This document shows, piece after piece, positions 29,375 to 39,123 of a stretch of 64,000 bases of DNA (position 1 is its first letter; each line of letters begins with the position of its first letter). The stretch is from Acidobacteriota bacterium (GTDB lineage: Bacteria; Acidobacteriota; Vicinamibacteria; Marinacidobacterales; Marinacidobacteraceae): positions 1-64,000 of the forward strand of contig VXWI01000036.1 in NCBI GenBank assembly GCA_009835985.1, read 5' to 3'. A program made the position numbers and the translations under genes. The notes under the pieces were generated by a model that saw only the letters and a list, made by a program, of their open reading frames with translations, did no database searches and had not been told where the DNA came from.

Positions 29375-30388
29375 CTAGAGGAGCTCGTGGGCGATCTTCT
29401 GGTAGTAGCCGACGGCGTCCACCAGGTCGCTCTTCAGCACGTGTTCGTGAGCGGTGTGGGCGTCGTGGATGCTGCCCGGGCCGATGAGCAGCGGGGTGCC
29501 CCAGGAGGGCATGAACGGGATGTCGGTCGAATACGACATCGAGGCCACCGCGAAACCGGGCAGCGTCCGGCAGAAGACCGCGTCGTTCTGGCCGACGTGT
29601 TCGTAGCTGAGGTTGCCGTCCGCGGACAGGATCTCCTCGAGGCGGCGCCGCGCCGGTTCCGCCTCCCCGACCAGCCGCCAGTAGAGCGTCGCCTCCGCGG
29701 AAGGAGCCAGCACGTTGCCGGCGACGCCCCCGGAAATGAGGCCCACGTTGAGAGTTGCCGAGCCGAGGACCTCGCTATGCCCCCAGTCAAGCGACTGGAG
29801 ATGCGCGATCAGCGCCAGCAGGCGATGGATCGCCGAATCCCCGGACTCAGGGTAGGAGGAGTGCGCCGCCTTCCCGCGAACCATGATCCGGGCCCGCAGG
29901 GTCCCCTTGTGGCCGGCGGCCATGATCCCCTCGGTGGGTTCCCCGCACACCAGGTGGAGCCCGTCCACCGGCGCACCGGGACCCCGCGCGTCGAGGTGGA
30001 TGGCGCCAGCGCTGTCCACTTCCTCCCCGACGGTGAAAACGAGGCCAAATCCCGCAACACCATCCTCCCGGAGCCGGCGGGCCGCGAAGAGCATCGCCGC
30101 CAGGATGCCCTTCGCGTCACAGGAACCGCGGCCGACGATGTGGGTCTCCGTCTCGCTCGACGGGAAGAAGGGCGGCACCGTGTCCAGATGCGTGCAGTAC
30201 CAAAGTCGCGTCGGACCATTCCCGGCGCGTGCGATCAGGTTCGGCCGGCCCGGGGCGGCCTCGTCGAACTCGACGTCGAGTCCGATGGCCGCGAGGTCCG
30301 AACCGACACGCTCGGCGACAGCTTCTTCATCGCCGGTCACCGAGGGGATGTCCACGATTTCCCGCAGATATCGGAAGAGCTCGTCCAT
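29375..30388 (-). CDS. M20-family peptidase / ArgE-DapE-like deacylase
   Basis: LWYCTHLDTVPPF, GRGSCDAKGILAAMLFAARRL, TVGEEVDSAGA, VCGEPTEG; start chosen at MDELFRYL. Confidence 0.88.
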   Translation of the reverse strand: MDELFRYLREIVDIPSVTGDEEAVAERVGSDLAAIGLDVEFDEAAPGRPNLIARAGNGPTRLWYCTHLDTVPPFFPSSETETHIVGRGSCDAKGILAAMLFAARRLREDGVAGFGLVFTVGEEVDSAGAIHLDARGPGAPVDGLHLVCGEPTEGIMAAGHKGTLRARIMVRGKAAHSSYPESGDSAIHRLLALIAHLQSLDWGHSEVLGSATLNVGLISGGVAGNVLAPSAEATLYWRLVGEAEPARRRLEEILSADGNLSYEHVGQNDAVFCRTLPGFAVASMSYSTDIPFMPSWGTPLLIGPGSIHDAHTAHEHVLKSDLVDAVGYYQKIAHELL

Positions 30389-30395
30389 GGCGTGC

Positions 30396-31643
30396 TCAGG
30401 AATCCTCAGGTTGACGGAACAGCAAGGAGACGTTCGTGCCGCCAAAGCCGAAGGAGTTGGAAAGCACGCTCCTCACCGCCGCGGGACGGGCGGTGTTGGG
30501 AACGATATCCAGATCGCAGTCGGGATCCGGGGTCTCGTGGTTGATCGTCGGAGGCAGTGTCTGGTGGTGGAGCGTCAGGCAGGCAATGCCGGCCTCGAGG
30601 CCTCCGGCGCCGCCGAGCAGGTGCCCGGTCATCGACTTCGTGGAACTCACCGCGAGCCGGTCGGCATGCCCGCCGAACACCCGCCGGATGGCGGCCGTCT
30701 CGATCCGGTCGTTGAGGGGGGTGGAGGTGCCGTGTGCGTTCACCGCATCCACGTCTTCCGGCGAGGCTCCGGCTTCGGCGAGCGCCGCCTGCATCACCCG
30801 GACCGCGCCACCCCCGTCCTCCGCCGGCGCCGTGATGTGGAACGCATCCCCACTCATTCCGTAGCCGATCACCTCCGCGTACAGCGTAGCGCCCCGCGCG
30901 CGCGCCCGCTCGCGCTCCTCCAGGATGAGGATGCCCGCTCCCTCACCGACCACGAAGCCGTCGCGGTTCCGATCGAACGGGCGCGACGCGCGCTCAGGGT
31001 CGCTATTGCGGGTGGAAAGCGCTTTCATGGAGGCGAATCCGCCGATGCACATCGGGGTAATCGTCGCTTCCGCCCCACCGGCGACCATCACGTCGGCGTG
31101 TCCGTGGCGGACGAGGCGGAAGGCCTCGCCGACCGCGTGAGCACCCGCGGAGCACGCGGTCGCCATCGCCGAGTTGGGTCCCCTGGCGCCCAGCCGGATC
31201 GACACCCAACCGGCTGCCAGGTTCACCACCATCGCCGGCACGAAGAAGGGAGAGATGCGGCGCGGCCCCTTCTCGAGCAGCTTGCGGTGCTCCCGCTCGA
31301 TCGTCTCGAAACCGCCGATTCCCGAAGAGATGACCACCCCGACGCGGTCGGGGTCTTCCAGCGGAGTCTCCAGGGCGGCATCTTCGGCCGCGAACAGCGA
31401 AGCCGCGAGCGCGTACTGGATGAAGGTGTCCATCTTGCGTGCGTCGCGGCGGTCCGCGTAGTCGAGCGGATCAAAACCCTTGACCTCGCACGCAATCCGC
31501 GACGTGAAGTCGGAGGCGTCGAAACGCGTGATCCGCCCGGCGCCGGAACGGCCCGCGACCAGACCGTCCCAGGTCTCCCGGGTTCCGATGCCCAGGGGGG
31601 ACACGAGGCCCACCCCCGTGACCACGACCCGACGCGCTGTCAT
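30396..31643 (-). CDS. fabF: 3-oxoacyl-ACP synthase II
   Basis: RRVVVTGVGLVSPLGIGTRETW, ACSAGAHAVGEAFRL, NAHGTSTPLND, TKSMTGHLLGGAGG, NSFGFGGTNVSLLF. Confidence 0.95.
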   Translation of the reverse strand: MTARRVVVTGVGLVSPLGIGTRETWDGLVAGRSGAGRITRFDASDFTSRIACEVKGFDPLDYADRRDARKMDTFIQYALAASLFAAEDAALETPLEDPDRVGVVISSGIGGFETIEREHRKLLEKGPRRISPFFVPAMVVNLAAGWVSIRLGARGPNSAMATACSAGAHAVGEAFRLVRHGHADVMVAGGAEATITPMCIGGFASMKALSTRNSDPERASRPFDRNRDGFVVGEGAGILILEERERARARGATLYAEVIGYGMSGDAFHITAPAEDGGGAVRVMQAALAEAGASPEDVDAVNAHGTSTPLNDRIETAAIRRVFGGHADRLAVSSTKSMTGHLLGGAGGLEAGIACLTLHHQTLPPTINHETPDPDCDLDIVPNTARPAAVRSVLSNSFGFGGTNVSLLFRQPEDS

Positions 31644-31739
31644 CGGCGCTGAAGCGTGCGCCGCGACCCGGGCCGCACCGCCGGTTCGCCGGCCTGCGGC
31701 AAGGCCCGGCAGTCTCGCAGGGGCAAGACCCGCCCTCCC

Positions 31740-32021
31740 TCAGTTGATGCGCTGCTCGATGAAAGCGACTGCATCGCCGACGGTCTGGATCCGCTCCGCC
31801 TGATCCTCCGAGATGTCAATCCCGAACTGCTCCTCGAGCGCCATCATCAGCTCGACCATATCCAGTGAATCGGCGCTCAGGTCACCCACGAAGGTGGCCT
31901 CCGGCGTGACCTCGTCGGGGGACACGGAAAGCTGCTCGCAGATGAGTTCCCGGACGCGCTCGTCCACCGGGAGCTCTTCCGGCTCCGGCGCGCCTTCCGC
32001 TTCCTTGGCTTTGTCGGGCAT
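31740..32021 (-). CDS. acpP: Acyl carrier protein
   Basis: [47 protein letters not shown] (DSLD phosphopantetheine site). Confidence 0.97.
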   Translation of the reverse strand: MPDKAKEAEGAPEPEELPVDERVRELICEQLSVSPDEVTPEATFVGDLSADSLDMVELMMALEEQFGIDISEDQAERIQTVGDAVAFIEQRIN

Positions 32022-32076
32022 TGGTCTTTCTCCTGTCTCTGCTCTTCCGCGCCCGCCGTAGATCCGGCGACACGGG

Positions 32077-32847
32077 CTAAAGCGCGAGTCCTCCGGTTAC
32101 TTCGAGAACCGCGCCGGTGATGTAGCTCGCCTCGGCCGAAGCGAGGAAGGCGACCGCGGCCGCCACTTCTTCCGGCGATCCGGAACGTCCCATGGCGATG
32201 GCGCTTCCGAGCTGGGACCGCGCCGCCTCGGGCAATTCCCGGGTCATGTCGGTTTCCACGAGCCCCGGAGCCACCGCGTTCACGGTGATGTTCCGGCGCG
32301 CCAGTTCCTTCGCCAGCGCCTTCGTGAAACCGACGATGCCGGCCTTCGAAGTTGCGTAAGCGGTCTGACCCGGATTGCCGCGAAGTCCAACGATGGAACT
32401 GAGGTTGACGATGCGACCGTAGCGAGCGCGCATCATAGGCCGGACGGCAGCCTGGCAGCAAGCGTGCAGTCCGTCCAGGTTGGTCGCCATGACCTCGCGC
32501 CAGGCGTCCGCCGATTGACGCGCGAGCAGCCCATCGCGGGAGACTCCGGCGTTGTTGACGAGGATCTGCAACCCGCCGTTCGCGCTGGCCCCCGCCACGC
32601 AATGCCTGACCGATTCGGGATCGGTGAGGTCAAGCGCCAGGCCTCGCACGCGGCCGCGGCCGGCGTCGAGCACCTCGGCGGCGGCTTCGGCGCGGGACGC
32701 ATCGGTCCCGGTGAGGTACACCACGGCCCCCTCGTCGGCGAGCCGGGCGGCAATCGCGTGGCCGATCCCGCGGGTGCCGCCGGTAACGAGCGCCGTCTGC
32801 TCTTCGAACCGCATCCCGCGGGGGTCCTGGGCGGCGGAAACCATCAT
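32077..32847 (-). CDS. fabG: 3-oxoacyl-ACP reductase
   Basis: [71 protein letters not shown]; start ATG 32847 or 32844. Confidence 0.94.
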   Translation of the reverse strand: MMVSAAQDPRGMRFEEQTALVTGGTRGIGHAIAARLADEGAVVYLTGTDASRAEAAAEVLDAGRGRVRGLALDLTDPESVRHCVAGASANGGLQILVNNAGVSRDGLLARQSADAWREVMATNLDGLHACCQAAVRPMMRARYGRIVNLSSIVGLRGNPGQTAYATSKAGIVGFTKALAKELARRNITVNAVAPGLVETDMTRELPEAARSQLGSAIAMGRSGSPEEVAAAVAFLASAEASYITGAVLEVTGGLAL

Positions 32848-33800
32848 GCGCTCGCGACCGGCTCCAACACCAGCTCCTGAAGCCGTTCGACGCCGTCCGG
32901 ATCGGATACTGCGAACGCGGAGGAATTCGGGAGCACCTTGCGGACCATTCCGGTCAGCACCCTGCCCTGACCGATTTCCACGAATGCGGCAGCGCCGGCC
33001 GCCGCCATCCCCCGGAGCGTCTCCTCCCAGCGTACCGGCGAGGCCACCTGGCGGCGGAGAGCCTCCCGCGCCTCCGCGCCGGTACGGATGGGAGCCGCAT
33101 CGACGTTCGTCCACAGCGGCGCCGAGAGGTCGCGGAAGGGGGTGGCGTCGAGTTCGGCCGAAAGGCGTTCGGCGGCCGGTTCCATCAGCCGCGTGTGGAA
33201 CGGCGCACTCACCGGGAGCGGGAGTACGCGCCGCGCGCCGCGGGATTTCAACTCCTCCCCGGCTGCGGACACCGCAGCCCGGTGGCCGCCGATGACCACC
33301 TGGCCCCCACCGTTGAAGTTGGCAGGCTCCACGAGGCCCTCGCCGCGGCCGGTCACCTCGGAAGCGACCTCGGCCACGGCCTCCGCCGACAGCCCGAGAA
33401 CCGCCGCCATCGCGCCCTGCCCCTCGGGCACCGCCTCCTGCATGAATTCGGCCCGGCGCCTGGTGAGCCGCAACGCGTCCGTGAACGAGAGCGCTCCCAG
33501 TGCGACCAGCGCGGAGTACTCCCCCAGGCTGTGCCCGGCGGCCATGTCCGGGGCCGCTCCGCGCACCGCGATCGCCCGCCAGGCGGCAAAGCTGACGGTG
33601 AGCATGGCCGGTTGGGTGTTCCGGGTGCGCCGGAGGTCCTCCTCCGGTCCTTCGAAGCAGAGGTTCGAGAGCGGTTCTCCGAGCACCTCGTCCGCTTCTT
33701 CGAAAACCGCCCGGGACTCCGGGAAGGCATCTCGAAGCGCCCGGCCCATACCGGGTCGCTGCGAACCCTGGCCGGGGAAGAGGAAGGCCGTCTTGCTCAC
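32844..33800 (-). CDS. fabD: Malonyl-CoA:ACP transacylase
   Basis: KTAFLFPGQGSQRPGMGRAL, GHSLGEYSALVALGAL, PVSAPFHTRLMEPA, QVASPVRWEETLR. Confidence 0.96.
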   Translation of the reverse strand: MSKTAFLFPGQGSQRPGMGRALRDAFPESRAVFEEADEVLGEPLSNLCFEGPEEDLRRTRNTQPAMLTVSFAAWRAIAVRGAAPDMAAGHSLGEYSALVALGALSFTDALRLTRRRAEFMQEAVPEGQGAMAAVLGLSAEAVAEVASEVTGRGEGLVEPANFNGGGQVVIGGHRAAVSAAGEELKSRGARRVLPLPVSAPFHTRLMEPAAERLSAELDATPFRDLSAPLWTNVDAAPIRTGAEAREALRRQVASPVRWEETLRGMAAAGAAAFVEIGQGRVLTGMVRKVLPNSSAFAVSDPDGVERLQELVLEPVASA

Positions 33801-33825
33801 GTCGTGGGGCGGACCGTCCGCGCCT

Positions 33826-34008
33826 TCACACGTCGTCTACGTCAAGGACTTTCTTGCCCTTGTAGTAGCCGCAATACTTGCAGACCACGTGCGGGCGGAC
33901 CCGGCGGTTGCACTCGACGCACACCGAGAGGCCCGGAGGCTTCAGGCTGTCGTGCGAACGCCGGTTGTTCCGGCGGCCGGGGGAGTGCCGCCTCTTGGGT
34001 TGTGGCAT
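33826..34008 (-). CDS. rpmF: 50S ribosomal protein L32
   Basis: MPQPKRRHSPGRRNNRRSHDSLKPPGLSVCVECNRRVRPHVVCKYCGYYKGKKVL. Confidence 0.96.
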   Translation of the reverse strand: MPQPKRRHSPGRRNNRRSHDSLKPPGLSVCVECNRRVRPHVVCKYCGYYKGKKVLDVDDV

Positions 34009-34088
34009 TTCGATTCTCCTGTCAGTTCGCTGGAGGAATGGTGTTGTCGGCTGGCCGCTGGCAAGCGCGGGTGGCTGTTCGCGGCTGA

Positions 34089-34673
34089 CTATCCCGGAGC
34101 CTCCGTGAAGCCTGCCAGCTCACGGAGGGCACCGAGCCCGCTCCGGTCGGGACGGCCGGTATTCTCGTCACGACAGCACCCGGGATGGTGGTTGCGGTCG
34201 GCTCCGCACGAACTGCAGAGCCCGAGACAGCCGGAGGAACACAGCGGTTTGCTCGGCAAGGCCAGGTGAAGCTGCTCCCAGACCGTCTCGGCCAGTTCAA
34301 GGCGATCTTCGTCGTAGAAGGACACATTCATGTCGGAGGCCTCGAGAGCACGCTCGCCGCCTCCGAGGGAGGCTGACTCGGCGACCCGCGGCAGGTACAC
34401 GAGGTCGAGTTCTTCGTTCACGGGAAGCGGAACGGGAGCGAGACAGCGGACACACTCGAGCCGCAACTCTCCTCCGAGGTGCGCCCGCAGCCGAAAGCCG
34501 TCGCGCTCCAGACGATCGAGGCGGCCATGCAGCCGGAGACCACCCACGATCTGGAACTCCGCCTCCGGGAATCCGAAGGCCTCCCGCGCGGTGGAGACGG
34601 CGACGCGGGCGCCCTGCGAAGGCACTGCCGCCAGATTGACGCTCAGGGCGGAGGGATCGTGGGGCGCGGACAC
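34089..34673 (-). CDS. YceD/DUF177 family protein
   Basis: LECVRCLAPVPLPVNEELDLVYLP ... CSSGCLGLCSSCGADRNHHPGCC; located 5' of rpmF as is typical. Confidence 0.82.
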   Translation of the reverse strand: MSAPHDPSALSVNLAAVPSQGARVAVSTAREAFGFPEAEFQIVGGLRLHGRLDRLERDGFRLRAHLGGELRLECVRCLAPVPLPVNEELDLVYLPRVAESASLGGGERALEASDMNVSFYDEDRLELAETVWEQLHLALPSKPLCSSGCLGLCSSCGADRNHHPGCCRDENTGRPDRSGLGALRELAGFTEAPG

Positions 34674-34737
34674 GGGCGCCGCATTCTACCGTCGGGGGGG
34701 ACGGTTCGGGCCCGCGCGGGCCGGAGGCGGCACTTAA

Positions 34738-34872
34738 CAGCCTGTGGCAAAACCCACGCGGCGTTCGACGGGCGATGCATACCGGCTGAACCGCACCTCT
34801 GCGAGGCGCTCTGCGTTGCGTTTCGGTCGGAATACACCCGGTATTCCTCCCTCACGCGCCTTGTCAGCCGGA
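34738..34872 (-). repeat. Truncated copy 2 of MITE-like element (opposite orientation to 52468-52650)
   Basis: CAGCCTGTGG...GAGGCGCTCTGCGTTGCGTTTCGGTCGGAATACACCCGGTATTCCTCCCTCACGCGCCTTGTCAGCCGG matches the reverse complement of 52468-52650 at roughly 90% by hand alignment over ~134 bp; lacks the distal ~45 bp. Confidence 0.88.
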
Positions 34873-34891
34873 CCCCCACCGGGAGAACTGG
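34873..34891 (+). repeat. REP-like leader motif E (CCCCCACCGGGAGAACTGG)
   Basis: Exact 19-mer, abutting the truncated MITE-like element. Confidence 0.75.
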
Positions 34892-34965
34892 GCCTCGCCC
34901 GTCTCGGCGCTCACGTGGGTTTCACCACCGGCTGTTGAGCGCCGCACCGCATAGAATCGTGGGCC

Positions 34966-35946
34966 ATGCGTGGTTCGGTGCTGCCCTGGATCCTGTTCGC
35001 CGTACCGGTATCGGTCGGCGCCTGCAACACACCGCCGCCGGTGGAAGAACCCGAGGTCCGACCCTGGGAGTGGACCGAGGCGGAGTGGCGGGCGCCGATC
35101 GAAGCGGTCCGCGCCGGACGCCGGCTGGCGCCGTCGGAGTGGCCGGGCGGGAACCGCGTCGCGGTCGCCCTGTCCTTCGACTTCGACAACGAAACGGTGT
35201 CGCTCCGGGACAACAACACCTCGGCGTCCGTTCTCTCCCGGGGACAGTACGGGTCCAGGGCCGGACTGCCACGGGTCCTGAACCTGCTGCGGAAGTACGA
35301 GATCCCCGCCTCCTTCTTCATCCCGGCGGTCAGCGCCCTGCTCTACCAGGAGGATGTGGCCGAAATCGTCGCCGACGGACACGAGATCGGCGTCCACGGC
35401 TGGATCCACGAACGCAACTCGCTCATCCCCGGCGATGCGGAACGGGAACTCATCGAGCGCGCGACCGACACCCTCACCGAACTGACGGGAACGCGTCCGG
35501 TCGGGCTCCGCACGCCATCGTGGGATTACAGTCCGAACACGCTGCAGATCGTCCGCGACCTCGGCTTCCTCTACGACTCCAGCCTGATGGCGGACGACTG
35601 GCCCTACGAGATCGTGGCGAATGGCGAACCCACCGGCGTCGTGGAACTCCCCGTGGAGTGGATCCTGGACGATGCCCCCTATTTCGGTTTCAGCCGGTAC
35701 TCGGCGCTGCGTCCGCACAGCACTCCCGACGACGTGCTGTCCATCTGGAAGGCGGAATTCGACATGGCGCACGCCGAGGGCGGCATGTTCCTGCTCACCA
35801 TGCATCCCCACGTCATCGGCCACCGTTCCCGCATCGCCATGCTGGAGCGGCTGATCGAGCACATGGGCGCGGCCGGTGGCGTCTGGTACGCCACCCACGA
35901 AGAGGTGGCCCGCTACGCCCTCGAAAACTCCGGAGGCCCGGACTAG
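34966..35946 (+). CDS. Polysaccharide deacetylase (NodB-homology) family, lipoprotein-like N-terminus
   Basis: VAVALSFDFDNETVSL, ASFFIPAVSA, HEIGVHGWIHERN (HxxxH), GLRTPSWDYSPNT, MTMHPHVIGH. Confidence 0.85.
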   Translation: MRGSVLPWILFAVPVSVGACNTPPPVEEPEVRPWEWTEAEWRAPIEAVRAGRRLAPSEWPGGNRVAVALSFDFDNETVSLRDNNTSASVLSRGQYGSRAGLPRVLNLLRKYEIPASFFIPAVSALLYQEDVAEIVADGHEIGVHGWIHERNSLIPGDAERELIERATDTLTELTGTRPVGLRTPSWDYSPNTLQIVRDLGFLYDSSLMADDWPYEIVANGEPTGVVELPVEWILDDAPYFGFSRYSALRPHSTPDDVLSIWKAEFDMAHAEGGMFLLTMHPHVIGHRSRIAMLERLIEHMGAAGGVWYATHEEVARYALENSGGPD

Positions 35947-36019
35947 CCGGGCCTGTCTCTGGGGGGATGGGACAGTTCAGTTTTCGCATGTACAGCCCGG
36001 GATGGGCGGAGGAAACATC

Positions 36020-37387
36020 ATGAAAACGCGATTTGCGCGTACGGCATTCGTCGCGATCCTTGCTTGCGGTCTCGCGGCGCCGGCGGCGGTGGTGGCCAGC
36101 GACTCCCCACCAGCTGCCGCAGTGACCACTGTGGAACTGGAAGCCGAGATCCGTAGCGAACTGGATTCGTTGCGCGAGCGGATCGAGGATCTCGAAGTCC
36201 TGCTTGCGACCCTCGTGGCCGCCCGCGACAGCGAAGTTCCGCCCGCAGGCGCGGAGCCCAGCCTGCCGCTCGCGGCGGCCGATGCCGGCGCGTCTCGAGG
36301 TTCTGACCTGCCCTCTCCGGGGGCCCAGGACGATGCTTTGGCAATGCCCGAGGGCGTGGCGAGCACCGGCGGGCAGCCGCTCTCCATCACCGGCCTGGTC
36401 GATACCTACTACACCCACAACGCGAACGATCCCGAAGACGGGAACAACACGCTCTACTACACGAACCCGAACGCCCGGGGATTCGGCCTCAACCAGTTGA
36501 AGCTGGAGATCGAGACCACCGGCGACGGCCCCTTCGGTTTCCGGTCCGACATCTGGTTCGGCTCCGGGGCGCGTCTGTTCCGCGACGGACTCGAACCAGG
36601 GCCGCTGGCCGACCTGTTGTACGTCCAGCAGGCCTACGGCTACTACCAGTTCGGAAACGGCGCCCAGCTCGACATGGGCGCCTTCGGGACGATCGCCGGA
36701 CTCGAGGTCGCCGAATCGCACCTGAACTGGAACTACACCCGCGGGATCCTGTGGGCCTGGAACGAGCCCTTCTCGCACGTCGGAGCGCGGCTGGGCGTGC
36801 CGCTCAGCGACACCTTCACCGGAACCCTGATGCTGGTGAACGGTTTCGACAACGCCTGGGACCAGAACACCGGCAAGTCCTACGGCGTCCAGGGTTCGCT
36901 CGCTCCCAGCGAGCAGTTCAACACCACGCTGACCTGGATCAACGGACCCGAGAACGCCGGCACGAACGACGGGTGGCTGCGGGATCTGAGCTGGAACGCC
37001 TACGTCGGACTCACCGACCGGGTGGAGGCCATGGTGAACATGGACTACATCTCCGCGACGGACGAGATGGGGACCAGCGCGACTTCCTGGGGACTCGGCG
37101 GATACCTCCGCTTCCACGTCAACGACCAGGTGCGGATCGCCGAGCGCTACGAGTTCATGAACGATCGCGAGGCGCGCTCCACCGGCCTCGAGCAGATGCT
37201 CATGGAGAACACCATCACGCTGGAGTTCCAGCCGGTGGTGGACGACCCGCGCTTCCTCGCCCGGCTCGAGTACCGGCGGGACTGGTCGGATGCCGAGTTC
37301 TTCAGTTGCTCCGGCTGCGGTGAGGGACTCTCGAAGAGCCAGAACACGTTCACGATCGGGATGTCCTGGGTCTTCGGACCGAAGTAA
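36020..37387 (+). CDS. Outer-membrane porin, beta-barrel porin-2/OmpL-like, with N-terminal coiled coil
   Basis: Signal peptide, coiled coil EIRSELDSLRERIEDLEVLL, then ITGLVDTYYTHN...LKLEIET...; C-terminus FTIGMSWVFGPK. ATG at 36020. Confidence 0.78.
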   Translation: MKTRFARTAFVAILACGLAAPAAVVASDSPPAAAVTTVELEAEIRSELDSLRERIEDLEVLLATLVAARDSEVPPAGAEPSLPLAAADAGASRGSDLPSPGAQDDALAMPEGVASTGGQPLSITGLVDTYYTHNANDPEDGNNTLYYTNPNARGFGLNQLKLEIETTGDGPFGFRSDIWFGSGARLFRDGLEPGPLADLLYVQQAYGYYQFGNGAQLDMGAFGTIAGLEVAESHLNWNYTRGILWAWNEPFSHVGARLGVPLSDTFTGTLMLVNGFDNAWDQNTGKSYGVQGSLAPSEQFNTTLTWINGPENAGTNDGWLRDLSWNAYVGLTDRVEAMVNMDYISATDEMGTSATSWGLGGYLRFHVNDQVRIAERYEFMNDREARSTGLEQMLMENTITLEFQPVVDDPRFLARLEYRRDWSDAEFFSCSGCGEGLSKSQNTFTIGMSWVFGPK

Positions 37388-37398
37388 CGACCGGAGCG

Positions 37399-38043
37399 CT
37401 ACCCGCCCCGGGTCGGGCCGCAGGCAGCGGTGGTGGCGACAAAGGCCGCCACCGCTCCGGCGACCTCGTCGCGGACGTCGGCGGCGGTGCGTCCGGTCTC
37501 CGCGAGGATCGCTTTCGGCACCCGGAACCCGTGGTCGCCCCCCGTGATCCAGCTCACCTCGGCGCGGGCGGCGGCGACCACGGGGTTCAGTAGCGCCGGC
37601 GGCGCGAAGGGATCCCGGTCACCGCTCACGAAAAGGGTCGGAACGCCGATCCGGGGAAGGTGCTCCATCCGCTCCGGAGGGACCTCGGCCTTGCCCGGCG
37701 GTTTCAGCGGATAGGCGAGGAGCACCAGGCCCGCTACCCGGCGGCGCGTTCCCGTGTCCGGGTCCGCGAGCAGGAGCGACGCCATCCTTCCGCCGAACGA
37801 GCGGCCCCCGAGGAAAAGGGGCGCCCCGAACTCCCGCGCGGCCCAGTCCGCGACCGCAGCGACGCAACCGATGGCGCGTTCGGAGCGGTCAGGGCGTCGC
37901 CGTCCGGCTTCCGCGGCCGGCAGGTTGAAGCGGAGCGTCCGGATGTTCCGCTCCGCCAGGGACTCGGCCAGCGAAACGAGTCCCGGCGTGTCCCGATTCC
38001 CGCCGGCGCCGTGGGTGAGGGCGAGTAGTGGGGTGTCGTTCAC
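37399..38043 (-). CDS. Alpha/beta hydrolase (Tex30/KANL3-like)
   Basis: LALTHGAGGNRDTP, LRFNLPAAEAGRRRPD, LGGRSFGGRMASLL, LFVSGDRDPFAPP, GGDHGFRVPK; GTG start at 38043 proposed. Confidence 0.75.
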   Translation of the reverse strand: MNDTPLLALTHGAGGNRDTPGLVSLAESLAERNIRTLRFNLPAAEAGRRRPDRSERAIGCVAAVADWAAREFGAPLFLGGRSFGGRMASLLLADPDTGTRRRVAGLVLLAYPLKPPGKAEVPPERMEHLPRIGVPTLFVSGDRDPFAPPALLNPVVAAARAEVSWITGGDHGFRVPKAILAETGRTAADVRDEVAGAVAAFVATTAACGPTRGG

Positions 38044-38134
38044 GGCAGTTGAAGGTTCGTGAAGCGCCGCGCTGACCGTTCCCGCGTGGCCGTCGGGTAG
38101 GTGAAGGATTCCTGGAGACAAGGGAGAGCCGCGA

Positions 38135-39097
38135 CTATCGATTCGGCAGAATCCGCTTGCCGAAGGCGGAGGCGACCAACTCGGCGGCCGCTTCGGCGGT
38201 CCGGTTCCCGACATCACGCCGCGGGTTCACTTCGCCGATGTCCATCGACCGCAGACCGCCGCTCTCCGCTACGCATTCCATCAGCAGGCGCGCTTCTCGG
38301 AATGTCAGACCCCCGGGCTCGGGAACGCTGACGCCCGGAGCCACCGCCGGGTCGAGCGCGTCCACGTCCACGCTGAGGTGCAGCCCGTCGGTCCCGTCCA
38401 GAGCCCGCCGCACGGCGTCTTCGACGACGGCGATGATGCCCCGCCGATCCACTTCTTCCATCGTGCAGGTCCGGACACCGATATCGGCGATGACTTCATC
38501 CTCTCCGGCGTCCACGCTCCGGACGCCGATGAGGACGGTGTTCTCCGGACGGACGCGGCACGCTCCGGCGGCAAAACCGCCCACGCCGGCATAGGCGCGC
38601 CGTCCCCGACCGAAGAGAGCCGCCAGGGGCATTCCGCTCAGGTTTCCGGTCACGGTTGTCTCCGGCGTATTCGCGTCGGGGTGGGCGTCCACCCAGATCA
38701 GTCCCAGCGAGGCGGTCCGGCCTCCGACACCTCGCCCGGAATCGCCGGTGCCGGTCATCCCCGACAGGGCGCCCAGTCCGACCGAGTGGTTGCCGCCCAA
38801 CACCAGGGGGATCCGTCCCTCGTCCCGGGCTCGCCGCACCGCCGCCGCCAGGTCCTCGAGAACCGGGACCAGTTCTGCGAGATAACGGGCCTTGGGGTCG
38901 CCGGGGCCGGCCGTGGCCTCCGGGGTCGGGACATCGAGGTCACCAACATCTTCGACCACGTAACCGAGCCGCTCGAGGCGCGCGGCGATGCCCGCCGCCC
39001 GGAGCGCTGCCGGGCCCTGGTTCACGCCACCGAAACCGTCCGCGAGGTCCACCGGCGCCCCGATCAAGCGCACCGCTCGTCGTTGCCTGGCCCCCAT
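38135..39097 (-). CDS. Arginase/agmatinase family protein (paralog 1)
   Basis: LVLGGNHSVGLG, IWVDAHPDANTPETT, HLSVDVDALDPAVAPGVSVPEPGGL; ATG at 39097. Confidence 0.88.
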   Translation of the reverse strand: MGARQRRAVRLIGAPVDLADGFGGVNQGPAALRAAGIAARLERLGYVVEDVGDLDVPTPEATAGPGDPKARYLAELVPVLEDLAAAVRRARDEGRIPLVLGGNHSVGLGALSGMTGTGDSGRGVGGRTASLGLIWVDAHPDANTPETTVTGNLSGMPLAALFGRGRRAYAGVGGFAAGACRVRPENTVLIGVRSVDAGEDEVIADIGVRTCTMEEVDRRGIIAVVEDAVRRALDGTDGLHLSVDVDALDPAVAPGVSVPEPGGLTFREARLLMECVAESGGLRSMDIGEVNPRRDVGNRTAEAAAELVASAFGKRILPNR

Positions 39098-39123
39098 GGC
39101 TCCCGCCTTCAGGATCACGCCGC

